A DNA stretch of 64,000 nt, taken from positions 17,046,895 through 17,110,894 of the forward strand of contig CM060853.1 of the NCBI GenBank assembly GCA_030737835.1, given 5' to 3'. Under the pieces are notes generated by a model. That model saw nothing but the letters and a program-made list of their open reading frames with translations. It had not been told where the DNA came from and made no database searches. Numbering within the stretch: position 1 is the stretch's first letter; each line of letters opens with the position of its first letter. Shown piece by piece: positions 46,054 to 57,380 of the stretch. This DNA comes from Acorus gramineus. Its lineage: Eukaryota; Streptophyta; Magnoliopsida; Acorales; Acoraceae. The position numbers and the translations under genes are program-made.

Positions 46054-46790
46054 ATGAAAGGAGAAGGGGCACTAGAGATTGGGGAGCCATCAAGGGCATT
46101 GATAGGAGGAGCACCTTATGTCAACAAAGACATATCAATATTCGATTTCATTCTAAGGGTGGTCGCGATCATTGGTACATTAGCGAGCGCGATTGCGATG
46201 GGCACATCCCATGAAACTCTCCCTTTCTTCACCCAGTTCATCCATTTCAAGGCCAAGTACAGTGACCTCCCGAGTTTCACGTAAGATGTCACATTTTAGT
46301 TCAATAGGTTACTTAATTTCAATGCTTGTTGCATCAAGGCCACGAATACTTAACAAAATGTGTCTCTAACAGGTTCTTTGTGGTCGCGAATTCAATCGTG
46401 TGCGCGTACCTCGTATTCACTCTCCCATTATCCATTCTTCATGTCATCCGAAGCAGGGCAAGGAACACTAGGCTTTTCTTGGTCTTATTCGACACGGTGA
46501 GTTGATTTTGATAATTACTTCTTGCATAATTTGTACAAATAAAATCGTAAAATCTTTGCAATGTTGTTAAGGTTATGCTTGTGCTACTCGCTTCGGGGGC
46601 TTCAGCAGCAACATCAATAGTATATCTCGCGCACACGGGTGATGCTACAGCGAACTGGTTCTCAATCTGTAGACAGTTCCACTCGTTCTGTGAACGAGTA
46701 TCTGGATCTCTTGTAGGCTCTTTTGGCGCCATAGTTGCGTTTATCATAATCATCTTCTTATCGGCCTCTGCTCTTTCAAGGCGTTGGTGA
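46054..46790 (+). CDS. Casparian strip membrane domain protein (CASP5-like)
   Basis: A four-pass plasma-membrane scaffold of root endodermis that marks the Casparian strip domain and recruits peroxidase and lignin-building enzymes. Three exons: 46054-46280, 46373-46496 and 46572-46790, giving 189 residues. TM1 is about 28-50, with the conserved Arg35; TM2 about 77-100; TM3 about 108-136, with conserved Asp116; TM4 about 164-186. The first extracellular loop has [18 protein letters not shown], the signature that separates true CASPs from CASP-like proteins. The second loop has [20 protein letters not shown] with its two Cys. The start is the ATG giving [10 protein letters not shown], the usual CASP N-terminal length. 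Close to Arabidopsis CASP5 (At5g15290, from memory), whose neighbours there are the PPR and KH genes also found in this window. Confidence 0.95.
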
Positions 46791-46859
46791 GTGTTTGGGA
46801 GCAGAAAAATCTGCTTCTGAAGTGTGTGTGATTGTTTGGTTTGTGAAGGCTATAATGTG

Positions 46860-47630
46860 TGCATATTTATTGATTTTATTTGCTTGTTGAGATTTATCAA
46901 ATTGATGAACTTAAAGGAGTGAAGTTATATTTGTGTCTATGGAAAATCTGCTTATAGCCAATCTGGCTGAGTGATGAATGAATAATATGTAACTTTATGA
47001 AAGCATGTTCATTGCAATGAAATTGAGACTCTGATTGTTATAACAATGAAGTCTTTGTGTCATTCTTGTTCACAATATAGCAGCAGTACTGCTACTATAT
47101 TATAAGAGATCCATGTTTACATTGGATCAACCTTCCAATTTCCAAAACATTCTGCAAAATGACCTACAAAATGATGAGTAAGAGATCAATCCACAGTTTC
47201 AATACTTGTTACAAAAAATGTGGGGAACTGTTTTCTTTGGAATGACATTCTCAAACACTCCTGAAAACATTATATCATTTAACATAATAAAGATATACAA
47301 AAAAATGTATTCAATTTATTCAAACATGTATTTTACTTTTTATAAAATATTGTAATTCATTAGATAACTATATATTTAAAAAAAATGTTTGAATGACAAG
47401 AGTGACGGTAGAAGTAACTAAATGTAATTTGTTTTTCTCATTTTAGTTTTGACCATCTTGCCACTGAACCAGTGCCCGGCCCGGACCACTTCATGTTCTA
47501 CTTAAAAATGGTGTTCGAGTGGGCCGGGCCCCTCCACCACCCTCCATAGCCCCAAGCCCAGCACCCGTTTAGGCCCAAAATATCATTTGAATACGGACGG
47601 GCCCTTCACCGAATCACCACCCTCTATTAT
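46860..47630. other. Intergenic
   Basis: CASP 3' side, then AT-rich sequence. A GC-rich patch near 47465-47580 is rich in GGCCCGG steps. No gene recognised. Confidence 0.4.
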
Positions 47631-47639
47631 TATGGAAAG

Positions 47640-48115
47640 GAAAAAAGTTTCGGGCAGTTTCCAGTGCAGCCTCAATTGTAATACATTTTATTTTTCATTT
47701 TCTTTTTTTAAATTATACACTTTTGAAGTATTGTTATATGAAATTAAGTGTATATTGAGATATATTAGTACATTTTTTCATGGTGAAAAAATGAAAATTT
47801 TTTTGGGTCATATAGTATAATAGAACCTCAAACACTATGATAATGCAATATATACAACGTTATCATAACATATGGGGCTACCAAAACGGGTTGCAAAATG
47901 GACTGAATGTATCAACGTTTTAAAAAATGATATGTCCAGCTTCTTGTACAGCCTCAATTGTAGTCTATCACCATTTTTTTTTAATCATTCACTTTTTTTA
48001 TTGAAGTTCATATAGTTATATGAATTGAAGTATATATAGAGATGTATTAATATTATTTTTTTTATGTTAAAAAAATAAAATTATATAAAATAAAATATAT
48101 ACTTAGTATTTTTCA
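47640..48115. repeat. Two copies of an AT-rich dispersed repeat
   Basis: Copies at about 47655-47925 and 47930-48115 share CCAG..CAGCCTCAATTGTA, an AT-rich block, TTGAAGT, TATATGAA.T.AAGT and TATTGAGATATATTAGTA-like sequence. Relatives occur at 52360-52530, 63185-63430 and about 22370-22480. The ends (ATAGTATAATAGAACC, AACACTATGATAA) suggest a MITE family, but I could not fix its termini. Confidence 0.55.
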
Positions 48116-48597
48116 AGGGTAAAAAACTGATATTTAAAAAGAAGAAAAAAGTGAGAAGTGTTGAGAGGTTGAAGAAAAAGGGGGTAAATCGGTCTTTATA
48201 TACCCACTTAGCGGTACAAAAGTGTATTTAATGACATCCATTAATTTCAGCTCACCAGAGTTGACCGCAGGGGAACCAATGCACGGGTTTTAAAATTTTG
48301 AGGGGGTACTTTGCACGATCAATTTAACATGGGTATTTAATAAATACTGAATATAACAAGAGTGTATATATATATAAAACCCAATAATTAAATTACAAAA
48401 CAATGCCCTGGAAGTTTTCAAATTGGTCGCTTATAGAGGCTCTAGATCGTCATGGTCAGCCTAATTTTAAGGTCAACCATTCTCATATAATATAAAATCA
48501 ATTATTAATATATCGTCCTACACATTTTCTCGGCCAGTTTCTAACAATATTCTAATAGGATTAGTTTTACATCTTCTTTTATTTTTAATTTTACTAA

Positions 48598-49531
48598 AAG
48601 CATCTTCAAAAGTCTTTTTATATAACTCATTCTCTAATGTGGAGATATAAAAACTTTAAAAAAGGGGTATAAAAAACTCTTTACAAGGTTTCGTACAATA
48701 TTTTGTCTCTATAAAGTCTTGTAGGAAAAACTACAATGTAAAAGAATCACAATATCCTTTTCAACAAAACACTTTTTTTTTTTTCCAGTCAACTCTCTCC
48801 CCTCATTGTTTTCCAACCAAAGTTGAACTATCTCCCCCCAAATGAGTCACATCTTCCTCTCTCCCCTATGAACCCTAGAAAAATAAAAAAATAAAAACCC
48901 TTTGATTTCTTCTCTTCAAAACTCTTGATTAGATACCTCTTTGAGCCTTCACATCGGCCTGCACCATCTCATCCTCCACACGGAGGACGTGCGATCGATG
49001 ATCTGAAACCTCTGCACCTGGTCCCACTCCTCTCTCGGCACCTCGAGAATCTGCCGGCACCTCTCCATCTTCTCCTCCTCCACCGTTTGGAACCTCTTCG
49101 TCTTCTCCTCCTCCTCGATCCCCCAAAAGGATGATCTAATTTTGGGATCCCCTAAATGGATCTCGTGTATTCAGATCACTGATATGATGAAAAGTAAATA
49201 TAACTAAAAAAATCTGCCATTTATTGAGGTTGTTTTGGTTGCGAGGACGATCTATGCTTAGATTTATTTCATTTGATGTAATTTGGGTTGAATTAGTTCG
49301 TAGATTTGATTCAATGTCTACATGCCTCACATTTTGCTGCATAATTCTTTGGTGTGGAATTTGATCTTTATTCATGTCAATATTTGATAAATTATAGAAT
49401 ATGATTAGATGAGATAAGATGGGGGTAAGAATGAGAAGACTTTTAGAGTGATAAAAAAAATATTCCCTATGATAGAGTCATTTTTTTCTCTACAGTATAA
49501 GGAAACATTGAAGAGACTTTTGGAGATACTC
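48598..49531. mobile_element. Non-autonomous Harbinger-like element carrying gene-like cargo
   Basis: The left end (AAGCATCTTCAAAAGTC) and the reverse of the right end (GAGTATCTCCAAAAGTC) form terminal inverted repeats flanked by TAA on both sides (48595-48597 and 49532-49534). GAGCATCTCCAA-type ends with TAA/TTA duplications fit PIF/Harbinger. Inside, 48880-49130 is GC-richer and preceded by a leader-like C/T stretch. Its minus strand contains the frame MERCRQILEVPREEWDQV, and both other frames are also open. This could be a captured host exon (Pack-type). No transposase is present. The cargo's source is unknown. Confidence 0.6.
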
Positions 49532-50039
49532 TAAACGCATGGTCTTATTTTTTCTAACAATTTTTTTGCTATTTTTATTTATGTTAAAAAAAATAGTGCG
49601 CCGATTTAATTCATTGATTCACATATTTTATTTTTTTCATATAAAATTATCTATTTGTTAGATAAAATATATATTTTTTTATTTTTGGGTCCTTGGCCGT
49701 AGTATGTACTATTTTTCCACATCTTTTCCCCACTCTGCATTTGGACAGATTTTGGAACACCTTCTTTATAATAAAAGTGGCCTGACCATTCTCAAAATAT
49801 ATATATATATATATATATTAAAAAAAATAAGTGAAAATTTTGAAAATTTCTTAATTGGTCTTTGTCACGAGATCCATTAATATCGTAAGTAACAAGCTGC
49901 TTAGATCGGTTGGCCATTAATACTTTCATAATGTGCATATGTGACACTCGGTCACTTTTATCCTTATTTGTATATATGTCACTGATAACATTTAAAAACG
50001 AGTTTATACAAGTCTTAGAATTTTTGTTTTTAGAAGAAT

Positions 50040-50240
50040 AATATTTCATCCTAACTCATTTTTAAATGTTTGTAGTGATCTCAGCTTTTTGATAAAAACA
50101 AAAAATATGTTTTACTCAATAAAAATAGTTTTTCTTTTTTTGAATCTAGCAAAAAAGAGTTTCTAGAAAAGTTATTTTCAAAAGCTGTTTTTATCAAAAA
50201 GCAAAATTTTAAAACTTGTTTCCAACCACATTTTAGGGGT
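50040..50240. mobile_element. Foldback MITE, about 200 bp
   Basis: CAGCTTTTTGATAAAAACA near 50078 is the reverse complement, with small changes, of AGCTGTTTTTATCAAAAAGC near 50183. The flanking halves also pair loosely. It looks like a short non-autonomous DNA element; no target duplication was fixed. Confidence 0.5.
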
Positions 50241-50559
50241 CTAGTTTGACAAGGACGTAAATATAAGTTAAGTTTAAATGTAGAGATAAAGTGGAGGAGA
50301 TCAATTTATCTGATTTACTATAAAAAAAAAATAACCAAGATAAAATGTGAGCAACTCCCTTGATTTTAAAATAAGAATTATGATTTTTTGTCCAACTCAA
50401 ATGTTGAAATATAATTTATGATGAAATTTTCATAAGAAAAATATCCAAAAAAATCTTTTAAAAATTGTAAATATCGAAATCAGCCACTTTTTAAAAATAT
50501 ACTTTAGAAAATCTTGTTTCTCAATTTTAAAAACTAAAAAGATTAACATACTCTTATGT

Positions 50560-51400
50560 AATTTTTAAACTCCCTCTCATTATAGTTTAAACTTTTCATA
50601 ATCATCAACTAATTGAAAAATAATATCAATATAAGAAAAAAATTTTATTTGAGAATGATTTTACATGTTATTAAATTTTTTAAATGCGCTATCAATATGT
50701 TAAAATTTTCATTCATAAATTTACAAGATTTGTTTTTTATTTTTTTCTAACTTTTTAATTTTTTTTTCAATTTTTTTGTTATTTCTATTTTTTTTGTGTT
50801 TTTTTTTTTGGTAGAATATTAAACATATATTAGTGTCTTAAAAGATTTTATAAAGTTTAGGATGTCTAGGGGCGTTTGGTTGCGCGATTGCACTGCGATT
50901 ACAAGAAGCTGCGTTTACAATCGTGCAATCAAACAGTTTTACTGTAGCAGCTTCCTACACACAGATTTCAGGCAAATAGTGTCCAAAAGCTGCGATTTCA
51001 GAAAGCTGAGAAAGCGAGCTTCCTGCAGAATCAATTTTCGCAGATTCCTACAGAATCAGTTTTGCAATCACTCAACCAAACGCACCCTTAAGAATAATTT
51101 TATAAGGAAAATTTTAATTTTTTACAATTTAACTCTTAATGGTGTATTTATATATACAAAAAATAATAACAAAATTCATGCACAAATTAAAAAAATATTT
51201 TATTATTTATTAATGTTTATTAATTGGGGTGTTAAATAATTAAATATATGTGATGATGTATAAATACCAGATAACATAGGAGTAGTTTACATAGGGGTAC
51301 AAAGTCACTCTACTTTTTAAATAGTAGAATTTTTAAAAATGGTTGATTTAAGTATTTTAAATATTTAGATGATTTTATAATCCATTAGTAGGAAGCCAGT
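50560..51400. repeat. AT-rich dispersed element, copy 1, split by a MITE
   Basis: Matches 61930-62470 along most of its length: TTTTACATGTTATTAAATTTT, AATATTAAACATATAT.AGTGTC, TTAATTGGGG and TAAATATATGTGATGAT. It is interrupted at 50868 by the 219-bp MITE described separately, which the second copy lacks. Confidence 0.65.
50869..51087. mobile_element. MITE with GGGGCGTTTGGTTG ends, 219 bp
   Basis: Terminal inverted repeats GGGGCGTTTGGTTG and CAACCAAACGCACCC, moderate GC in an AT-rich setting, flanked by CTA (50866-50868) and TTA (51088-51090). A 3-bp TTA-like duplication and such ends fit Tourist/PIF-Harbinger MITEs. The related uninterrupted sequence at about 62185 reads ATATTAAAAAATA, consistent with a single TTA target. 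It does not encode a protein. Confidence 0.75.
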
Positions 51401-51780
51401 ATTAAGTATTAGTTAAATTTGATTATGTACTTCAGTTTTTTAAGTTAAATTATGCGAATTTTACAAAAATGATGAAATAAATGACTAATTAGAACAATTT
51501 TTTGTGACATATAATTAATTCATATTTGCTAGAATGGACAATGTGGGCCAGCAATAAATTCATATAAACATTTGTGACACAGATTCTTCACATGTGAACC
51601 TATGTTTATTCCGTTCTCATTTATCACTACCTTGGCTGACAAGGAACTCCAATTTTTCAAAGCCGTTGTTTTATGGGAATTTCTATGGGTTGACAAACAA
51701 ACCCATCGTTCAACCCCCAACAAAAACGCAAAACCAAAACCCTCTCAAACCATCCAAACTTCATCAACAACAGATCACAA

Positions 51781-54700
51781 ATGTCGAAGGGATTGTTTGA
51801 TCTGGAGAGGCACTTCGCCTTCTACGGCGCCTATCACAGCAACCCAGTGAACGTTCTCGTCCACGTCCTCTTCGTCTGGCCGATCTTCTTCACGGCCTTG
51901 GTCATCCTCCAATTCACGCCCACCCTCCTCGCCTTTCCCTTTCAAGGGTTGGTCTTGAATTCTTCCTTTGTGTTCGCGTTGATTTATGGGTTGTTCTATG
52001 TGTCCCTGGATCGAAAGGCGGGATCTTTGGCTGCCTTTCTCTGTTTCCTCTGCTGGGTCGGAAGCGGTCTTCTTGCTCGGCGGCTAGGGTTTGATCTTGG
52101 ATGGAAGGTCAGTTCTGTTTATGCTTTTTTTTGTTGTTGGTAGATTGGTTTTGTTTGGTTTTGTGATTTGTGTTTGTTTTTGTGTTTGTTTTGGATCTCT
52201 ATTATGATACTGTTTATCCTTTTTAATCACGTAATGAATCTCTGTATGCATTGGAGAAAAGAAGATACCCACCTACCTTTACTTTTCCATAATTGTCTTT
52301 GACGAGGAGGTGTTTATTGTTGTTGGTTGGGCCAAGATCAAATAGGTTGGAAAATGATATGTCCAGCCTTGTCCGATCGTTTTTCTTTTTTTTTACAAAA
52401 ATTTATACTTGCCCGTTGAAGTATGTATTGTTGTAAAAAGTGTGTATTGAGATACGCTAGTATATTCCTTTTCTTTTAAAAAATAAATTAAAAAATAAAT
52501 TTTCATACACTGCGATATTATTGCAGTATAAGTGGTTGGGGATTGCTTTTGGGCTGTGAAATAGGTTTTGACAAGTTGGGATAATGTCTCATGATGTATG
52601 ATTGAAAAAAAAAAGGTTTGAGGTGCTCCATTTGGGCGTAAAAACTAAGAACACATAGTGATTTTTTAGTTTTCATAGGAGGTGACACTCTTTATATTAT
52701 TTGGTTTAGCTGAAAAACCAAGGAATGATTACAAAGATAATGAAGTAACTTGGAATAAGTTGATTTCTTTTGCCATTAGATTAGGCCTGGTCTAAGGGTA
52801 CCTTCTAAGAAAGACTTATGAATGAATTTTTTGAATTGTCTTTACCTGCATAATACACCGTAATATGTTTGCACTTGAAAGCCATGATTTAAGAGGAAAA
52901 TACATAGTCAGAAAATCCTATGAAGGATTGCATAAAACTCTGTTATCACTCTGTCTTAAGTGCTGAGCAGGTCTCCTGTTATAAACATGACAAAGCTCAT
53001 TCTCAACCATTTAAATGACAAGTGATTGCGATGTCCTGATGTCTTGTCTTAAATATATTCCAAACACTATTTCTTTTACACTGTGACTGACTTAAGATAA
53101 CCAATGTTGGGCACTGGAAATAAAGTTAGCAAGTAATGTACTATTTTTATTGAACTTTCTGAACCACACTTGTATGATAGATGAAAACAGTAGTCCACTG
53201 CAGCATGTGATAGCGAAAACCTGAAAGTTAAATGGCATCAGACCATAGCTAAATAATTAAAGTAGGAATTGATGGCCAACAGTTTAGCTGATAGACACTC
53301 ACTGACCACCAAATTTATGACATTTGGAGATGTTGCACTTAATTTGATGTTTCTTTTTATGAGGATTTCCAACATTAGTTGGGAAAAACCCTAGATGCAC
53401 AAAATTGCCTACAAATCATGTGCATCGTGTAAGCCCAGGGGACACTCACTGACCAGCAAATTTAGAACATTTAGAGATGTTGCACTTAATTTGATTTTTT
53501 TTTTTTTAATGAGGATTTCCAGCATTAGTTGGGAAAAACCTTAGATGCGCAAAATCGCCCACAAATCATGTGCATCATGTACGCCCAGGGGAATGTGAAG
53601 TCAAGACCTATGAGAAGAAAACCCATGGCACTAGCGAAAGAGCCAACCCCGTGTAGGTTCATTGTGGTTATGTCTGAGTTAGGTAGTTCTTATTTATTTC
53701 TTCTTTAGCTTCGATTAATTATGCAGATAGTATTCCTGCAGAAGTGGTGCTTTCTCGATCAGATGGTTCTGTCGCAAACTAACAGTACTGTAAAGGTTTT
53801 TAGGAACTGTCATGTTATATCCTGAGTATTGAAGAGATCATTTAACAAAATGTGGACCAGATTTTTGAATTTTTTTCCCTTTCTTTTCCGTCCATCCATT
53901 GATGTATGAAACTTCAAGACAAGATTTTGTGCTAAGTCGTGATCAGTGATGTGGAGAAGGTCTACTAAGCTTTAACCGGTTCATTAAAAGAAAAAAAAAG
54001 AGATTAAATTCACTTGAGTAGATCCATTTTTGAAATGTGGACTTTCATGGACTGCCACCCTGATTTCGAGTTTCTCACTTTACCTTCTATCTATTTGTCT
54101 AAATCCAATCATCTTTACATGATCTAATCGGTCATATTGCATTGATTATTTTATTAATGACTGGAAGATATGCAGGAACCGCAAATGAAACTCAAATGTT
54201 TTTTAAAACTTATTTTCATCAGAAGTTATTACAGTTTTTTGATTGAAAGGCATAATGTTGAATCTTGGATTCCAAATTTATGAGGTAAAATCTTATAATT
54301 TTTTCATCAGCCTATAAAAAGTATTTTTCATTATTGATTAAAAACCATTATTAAAGTTTCACAACATACTTTCAAAACTACTATCCTTGTGCATTACAAA
54401 ACTATAACGTAAACTTGTGAGGCTTGCAGTCAACTTATCTTTATCAACCCCAATTGTTCTTATCATTAGTACAGTTCTGCAGGTGTTTTATTCTTTAGAT
54501 TGTATGCATAATTCTCATTTCTGTAGATCTTATTTCGATGTTATGAGTTCTTTGTATATGAGGATGATAAAGAATTAGGATATTGTAACAATGACTGGAT
54601 GTTTATCTTGTCCATACTTGAATATTCAATTTTTGGTGAATTGTTGAATTGAGATTTGACATATAACAAAAGCATGCATTATTTTCACATGATCAATAGT

Positions 54701-56297
54701 ACATGAAGACACCAAAGCACTATAATTTAAATGATACACCCCTGGTATGTTAGGAGAGGACATTTTTTAATGTCTCTAATTTTAATAAACATTTTGATCT
54801 CTTAAGAAGGGTAAATGTGACTTCTCCCTCCAATCATTATTTTGGATCTTACCAATGAGAACTAATATAAAGTAAGGTGGTCTGCTCCCACCTTTGTAAA
54901 AAAAAGTAAACATTTTAATCTGTGAACATTTAAATCCATGTTAAATGTCACATGGATTTGTGTTTAAATCATATGATTTTATGATGTATGGTTTGAGGCC
55001 CATATCACTAAAAATTTATCAAGTTTTCTTAAATTAATTTATTTTCCAAAACTCTATGAGCATTTGCATGATTGGATGCTATAGATATCCTGCAGTTATT
55101 CTCTGCGATGCTGTCGGATTACAAGCAACAGATCAGGCTTTAGGCTATTCGGGCTAATACATTGACTTGGAAGATATATTTTTTAGAATATTCCTTCAAA
55201 TCGTTTAATAGAGAGCAAACACAGGAATTACAGAGAAGACAATATGGAGGGGGGTTAATGGTGAAAAGATACAAAATTTTGGTGAGGGTTTCATATGAAG
55301 AAACAGATGATGAAATGTTGAGAAGCATAAAATCTGATGGTGAAATTATATAAAGGCGCCATATTAGGAATTAAAGGATAGTAGAAATGACAGTTGAAGT
55401 TGGAAAGCTGAAGAACAAAAATATACCAAAAAATCTCCCACGTGAACAATAGAGGATAGAGGAGGAGATGCAGGCTTGGGTAAGCCAGAAGAGGATGATA
55501 TATCTCATAGCAAAAATAAATAAAGAATAATTGTATTGGAACAAAGGTTCTTGGTTTGCATGAAGCGTAATGAGTTCATGAGCATTTCAATTGGATACTA
55601 ATAAATGGATTCATGAAGTCCAGGTTGATTTTACGTTGATGATTGTCCAATAGTGCATCGCACCACCCCTCGCTTGGCAAGGTAGTTGAGATGTCACTGG
55701 TTCAAACCCGAATAACCCCCTTGTGGGTGTGCTTGCCCCTCGTGGGCCTGGAGCCCCGTTGTTGTATCCACCCTTGTTGGCTTTCTACCAGAAATAAAAA
55801 TAGTGCGTCAATAATATTCATGTGGTATAGTAGGTTCTTTTTCACTTATTCATGTCTCTTTTCAATGTTATTATTTGCAGGTTGTTTTAGCTGCCCAGCT
55901 CTTCTGCTGGATGGGACAGTTCATCGGCCATGGGGTTTTTGAGGTGCCCATTTTTATCCATTATATTATGTTATGTCTGCTTAGTTCTTCATGGTGTTAC
56001 AGCTCTCAATGATTTATATGTTTGCAGAAGAGAGCTCCCGCACTTCTTGACAACCTTTCTCAAGCCTTGTTGATGGCCCCATTCTTCGTGTTGCTTGAGG
56101 TGATCGTCTGTCCTTCCAAATAAAAAAGAAAAGATGTTATATGAAGTGTCATTAAGACCAAATTTTGTTGGTGTTTTCAGCTTCTTCAGAAATTAGTTGG
56201 CTATGAACCATATCCAGGCTTCCAGAAAAGTGTACATGCTAAAGTAGAAGCTGATATCAAAGCATGGAGGGATTCGAAGCAGAAAAAAGTAGCGTAA
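51781..56297 (+). CDS. Mpo1/YGL010w-like (DUF962) ER membrane dioxygenase
   Basis: In yeast Mpo1 is an Fe2+-dependent dioxygenase of the ER that alpha-oxidises 2-hydroxypalmitic acid in phytosphingosine breakdown; plant members are presumed similar. Exons: 51781-52107, 55881-55943, 56028-56099 and 56181-56297, all GT-AG and phase 0, giving 192 residues. The N-terminus has FYGAYHSNPVNVLVH with His19 and His28. A second conserved block GQFIGHGVFEKRAPALLDN has His126 and Glu130. These His are the expected iron ligands. Hydrophobic segments lie at about 25-45, 60-76, 83-98, 110-122 and 142-153. The C-terminus is short and basic (WRDSKQKKVA). Intron 1 is 3.77 kb and holds a tandem duplication, an AT-rich repeat and a SINE. 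Arabidopsis relatives are At1g18720/At1g74440 (from memory). Not part of the KH-PPR-CASP synteny. Confidence 0.92.
53294..53591. repeat. ~148-bp tandem duplication in Mpo1-like intron 1
   Basis: Both copies (53294-53440, 53441-53591) start GACACTCACTGACCA, contain AGATGTTGCACTTAATTTGAT and ATTAGTTGGGAAAAACC, and end GCCCAGGGG. They differ by substitutions and a poly-T expansion in copy 2. Intronic, no gene. Confidence 0.85.
55649..55809 (+). mobile_element. tRNA-derived SINE in Mpo1-like intron 1
   Basis: An A box-like TTGGCAAGGTAG (55674-55685) and a B box GGTTCAAACCC (55699-55709) give an internal RNA polymerase III promoter. The body (about 140 bases) ends GAAATAAAA. AATAGTGCATC (55649-55659) and AATAGTGCGTC (55799-55809) form an 11-bp target duplication with one mismatch. 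It lies only about 70 bases before the exon 2 acceptor. Confidence 0.75.
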
Positions 56298-57377
56298 ACC
56301 AGAGTTTCTGCGTTGTTTATCATTTATTACCAATATAATCTAATCATGTGGTAAGTGGTGCGTTTTGTATGAATTACATAAAATTCTATCCATATAAAAT
56401 TTGTGTAGTCAAGGTTTCAAGAAGGTAAAGTTCATGAATGAACCCCTATGTTGAGGTTAAAAACAGGCTGGTTGTATAAAAGCTTTATTCCTATCCCTGT
56501 ATCAGTATTTGGGGGTGATACACTCAGTCCTTTGAGAAGTCACGGTACTAACGCAGTATATGATATGACTTGACACAATATATATTTCGCTGTATCAGTA
56601 GATACTCTTATTATGAAAAACAAATACATGCATTCAAGACTTGAAGTCATTTGAGTATGTACATTTTTTAACAAAAGAGTGCCCGCTTGAATTGGTAATA
56701 TTGATGGTTAAGAGCCCAACTGAATTATTTATTGATATCAGACCTAATATCTCACTAAACACATTAAGGCCAATAACACAAATGATACATTGTCTAATGG
56801 AATTAAAGCAGGCTGTATTGAGTGGAGATGTACCATTGGAGGACAATTGATCTTGTGTACTGTGTACAACTATACAGAATCACATGATAACTATATGAGC
56901 AAAGCTTGTTCAAATCCAAGGGTTATTGAGCTGATCTATGATTATGGAACAATATTGTAATAAATGGAAGCCTAAAATCTCCTTTCAGAACTCAGTTCTG
57001 CATGGTCAGTCCATGTACTTATTTTGGATGCCAGGAGGATCTGGATCTTCATATCAATTTTATCAAAAGATCAAGATAGTAATGACTTAATGACTTTAAG
57101 TGTACATAGTGGAAGTTAAAATTGTTTAATCATGCATTAAATTCCATATATTATGTATGCACTCTGGGCATAAGTAGTATATATACTGATACATAAAGAA
57201 TGTCACTAACATTGACTCTGTATGACAAGGTTCAAAGTCATGTTTCAATAGTAATGGCATCCACATTGTTAGAGACAGATAGGGCTTTTTTTTTGGACCA
57301 ATGAGAATGCGCCAAATAGGCAATTCAAAGCGGTTTAAATTGTTCATTCTTGGTTTTTTTTTTTTCTTTTGTAAATA
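56298..57377. other. Intergenic, no gene recognised
   Basis: 3' side of the Mpo1-like gene and AT-rich sequence. An open frame at 56641-56850 (69 residues, both strands open) has no recognisable domain. Confidence 0.4.
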
Positions 57378-57380
57378 TTA

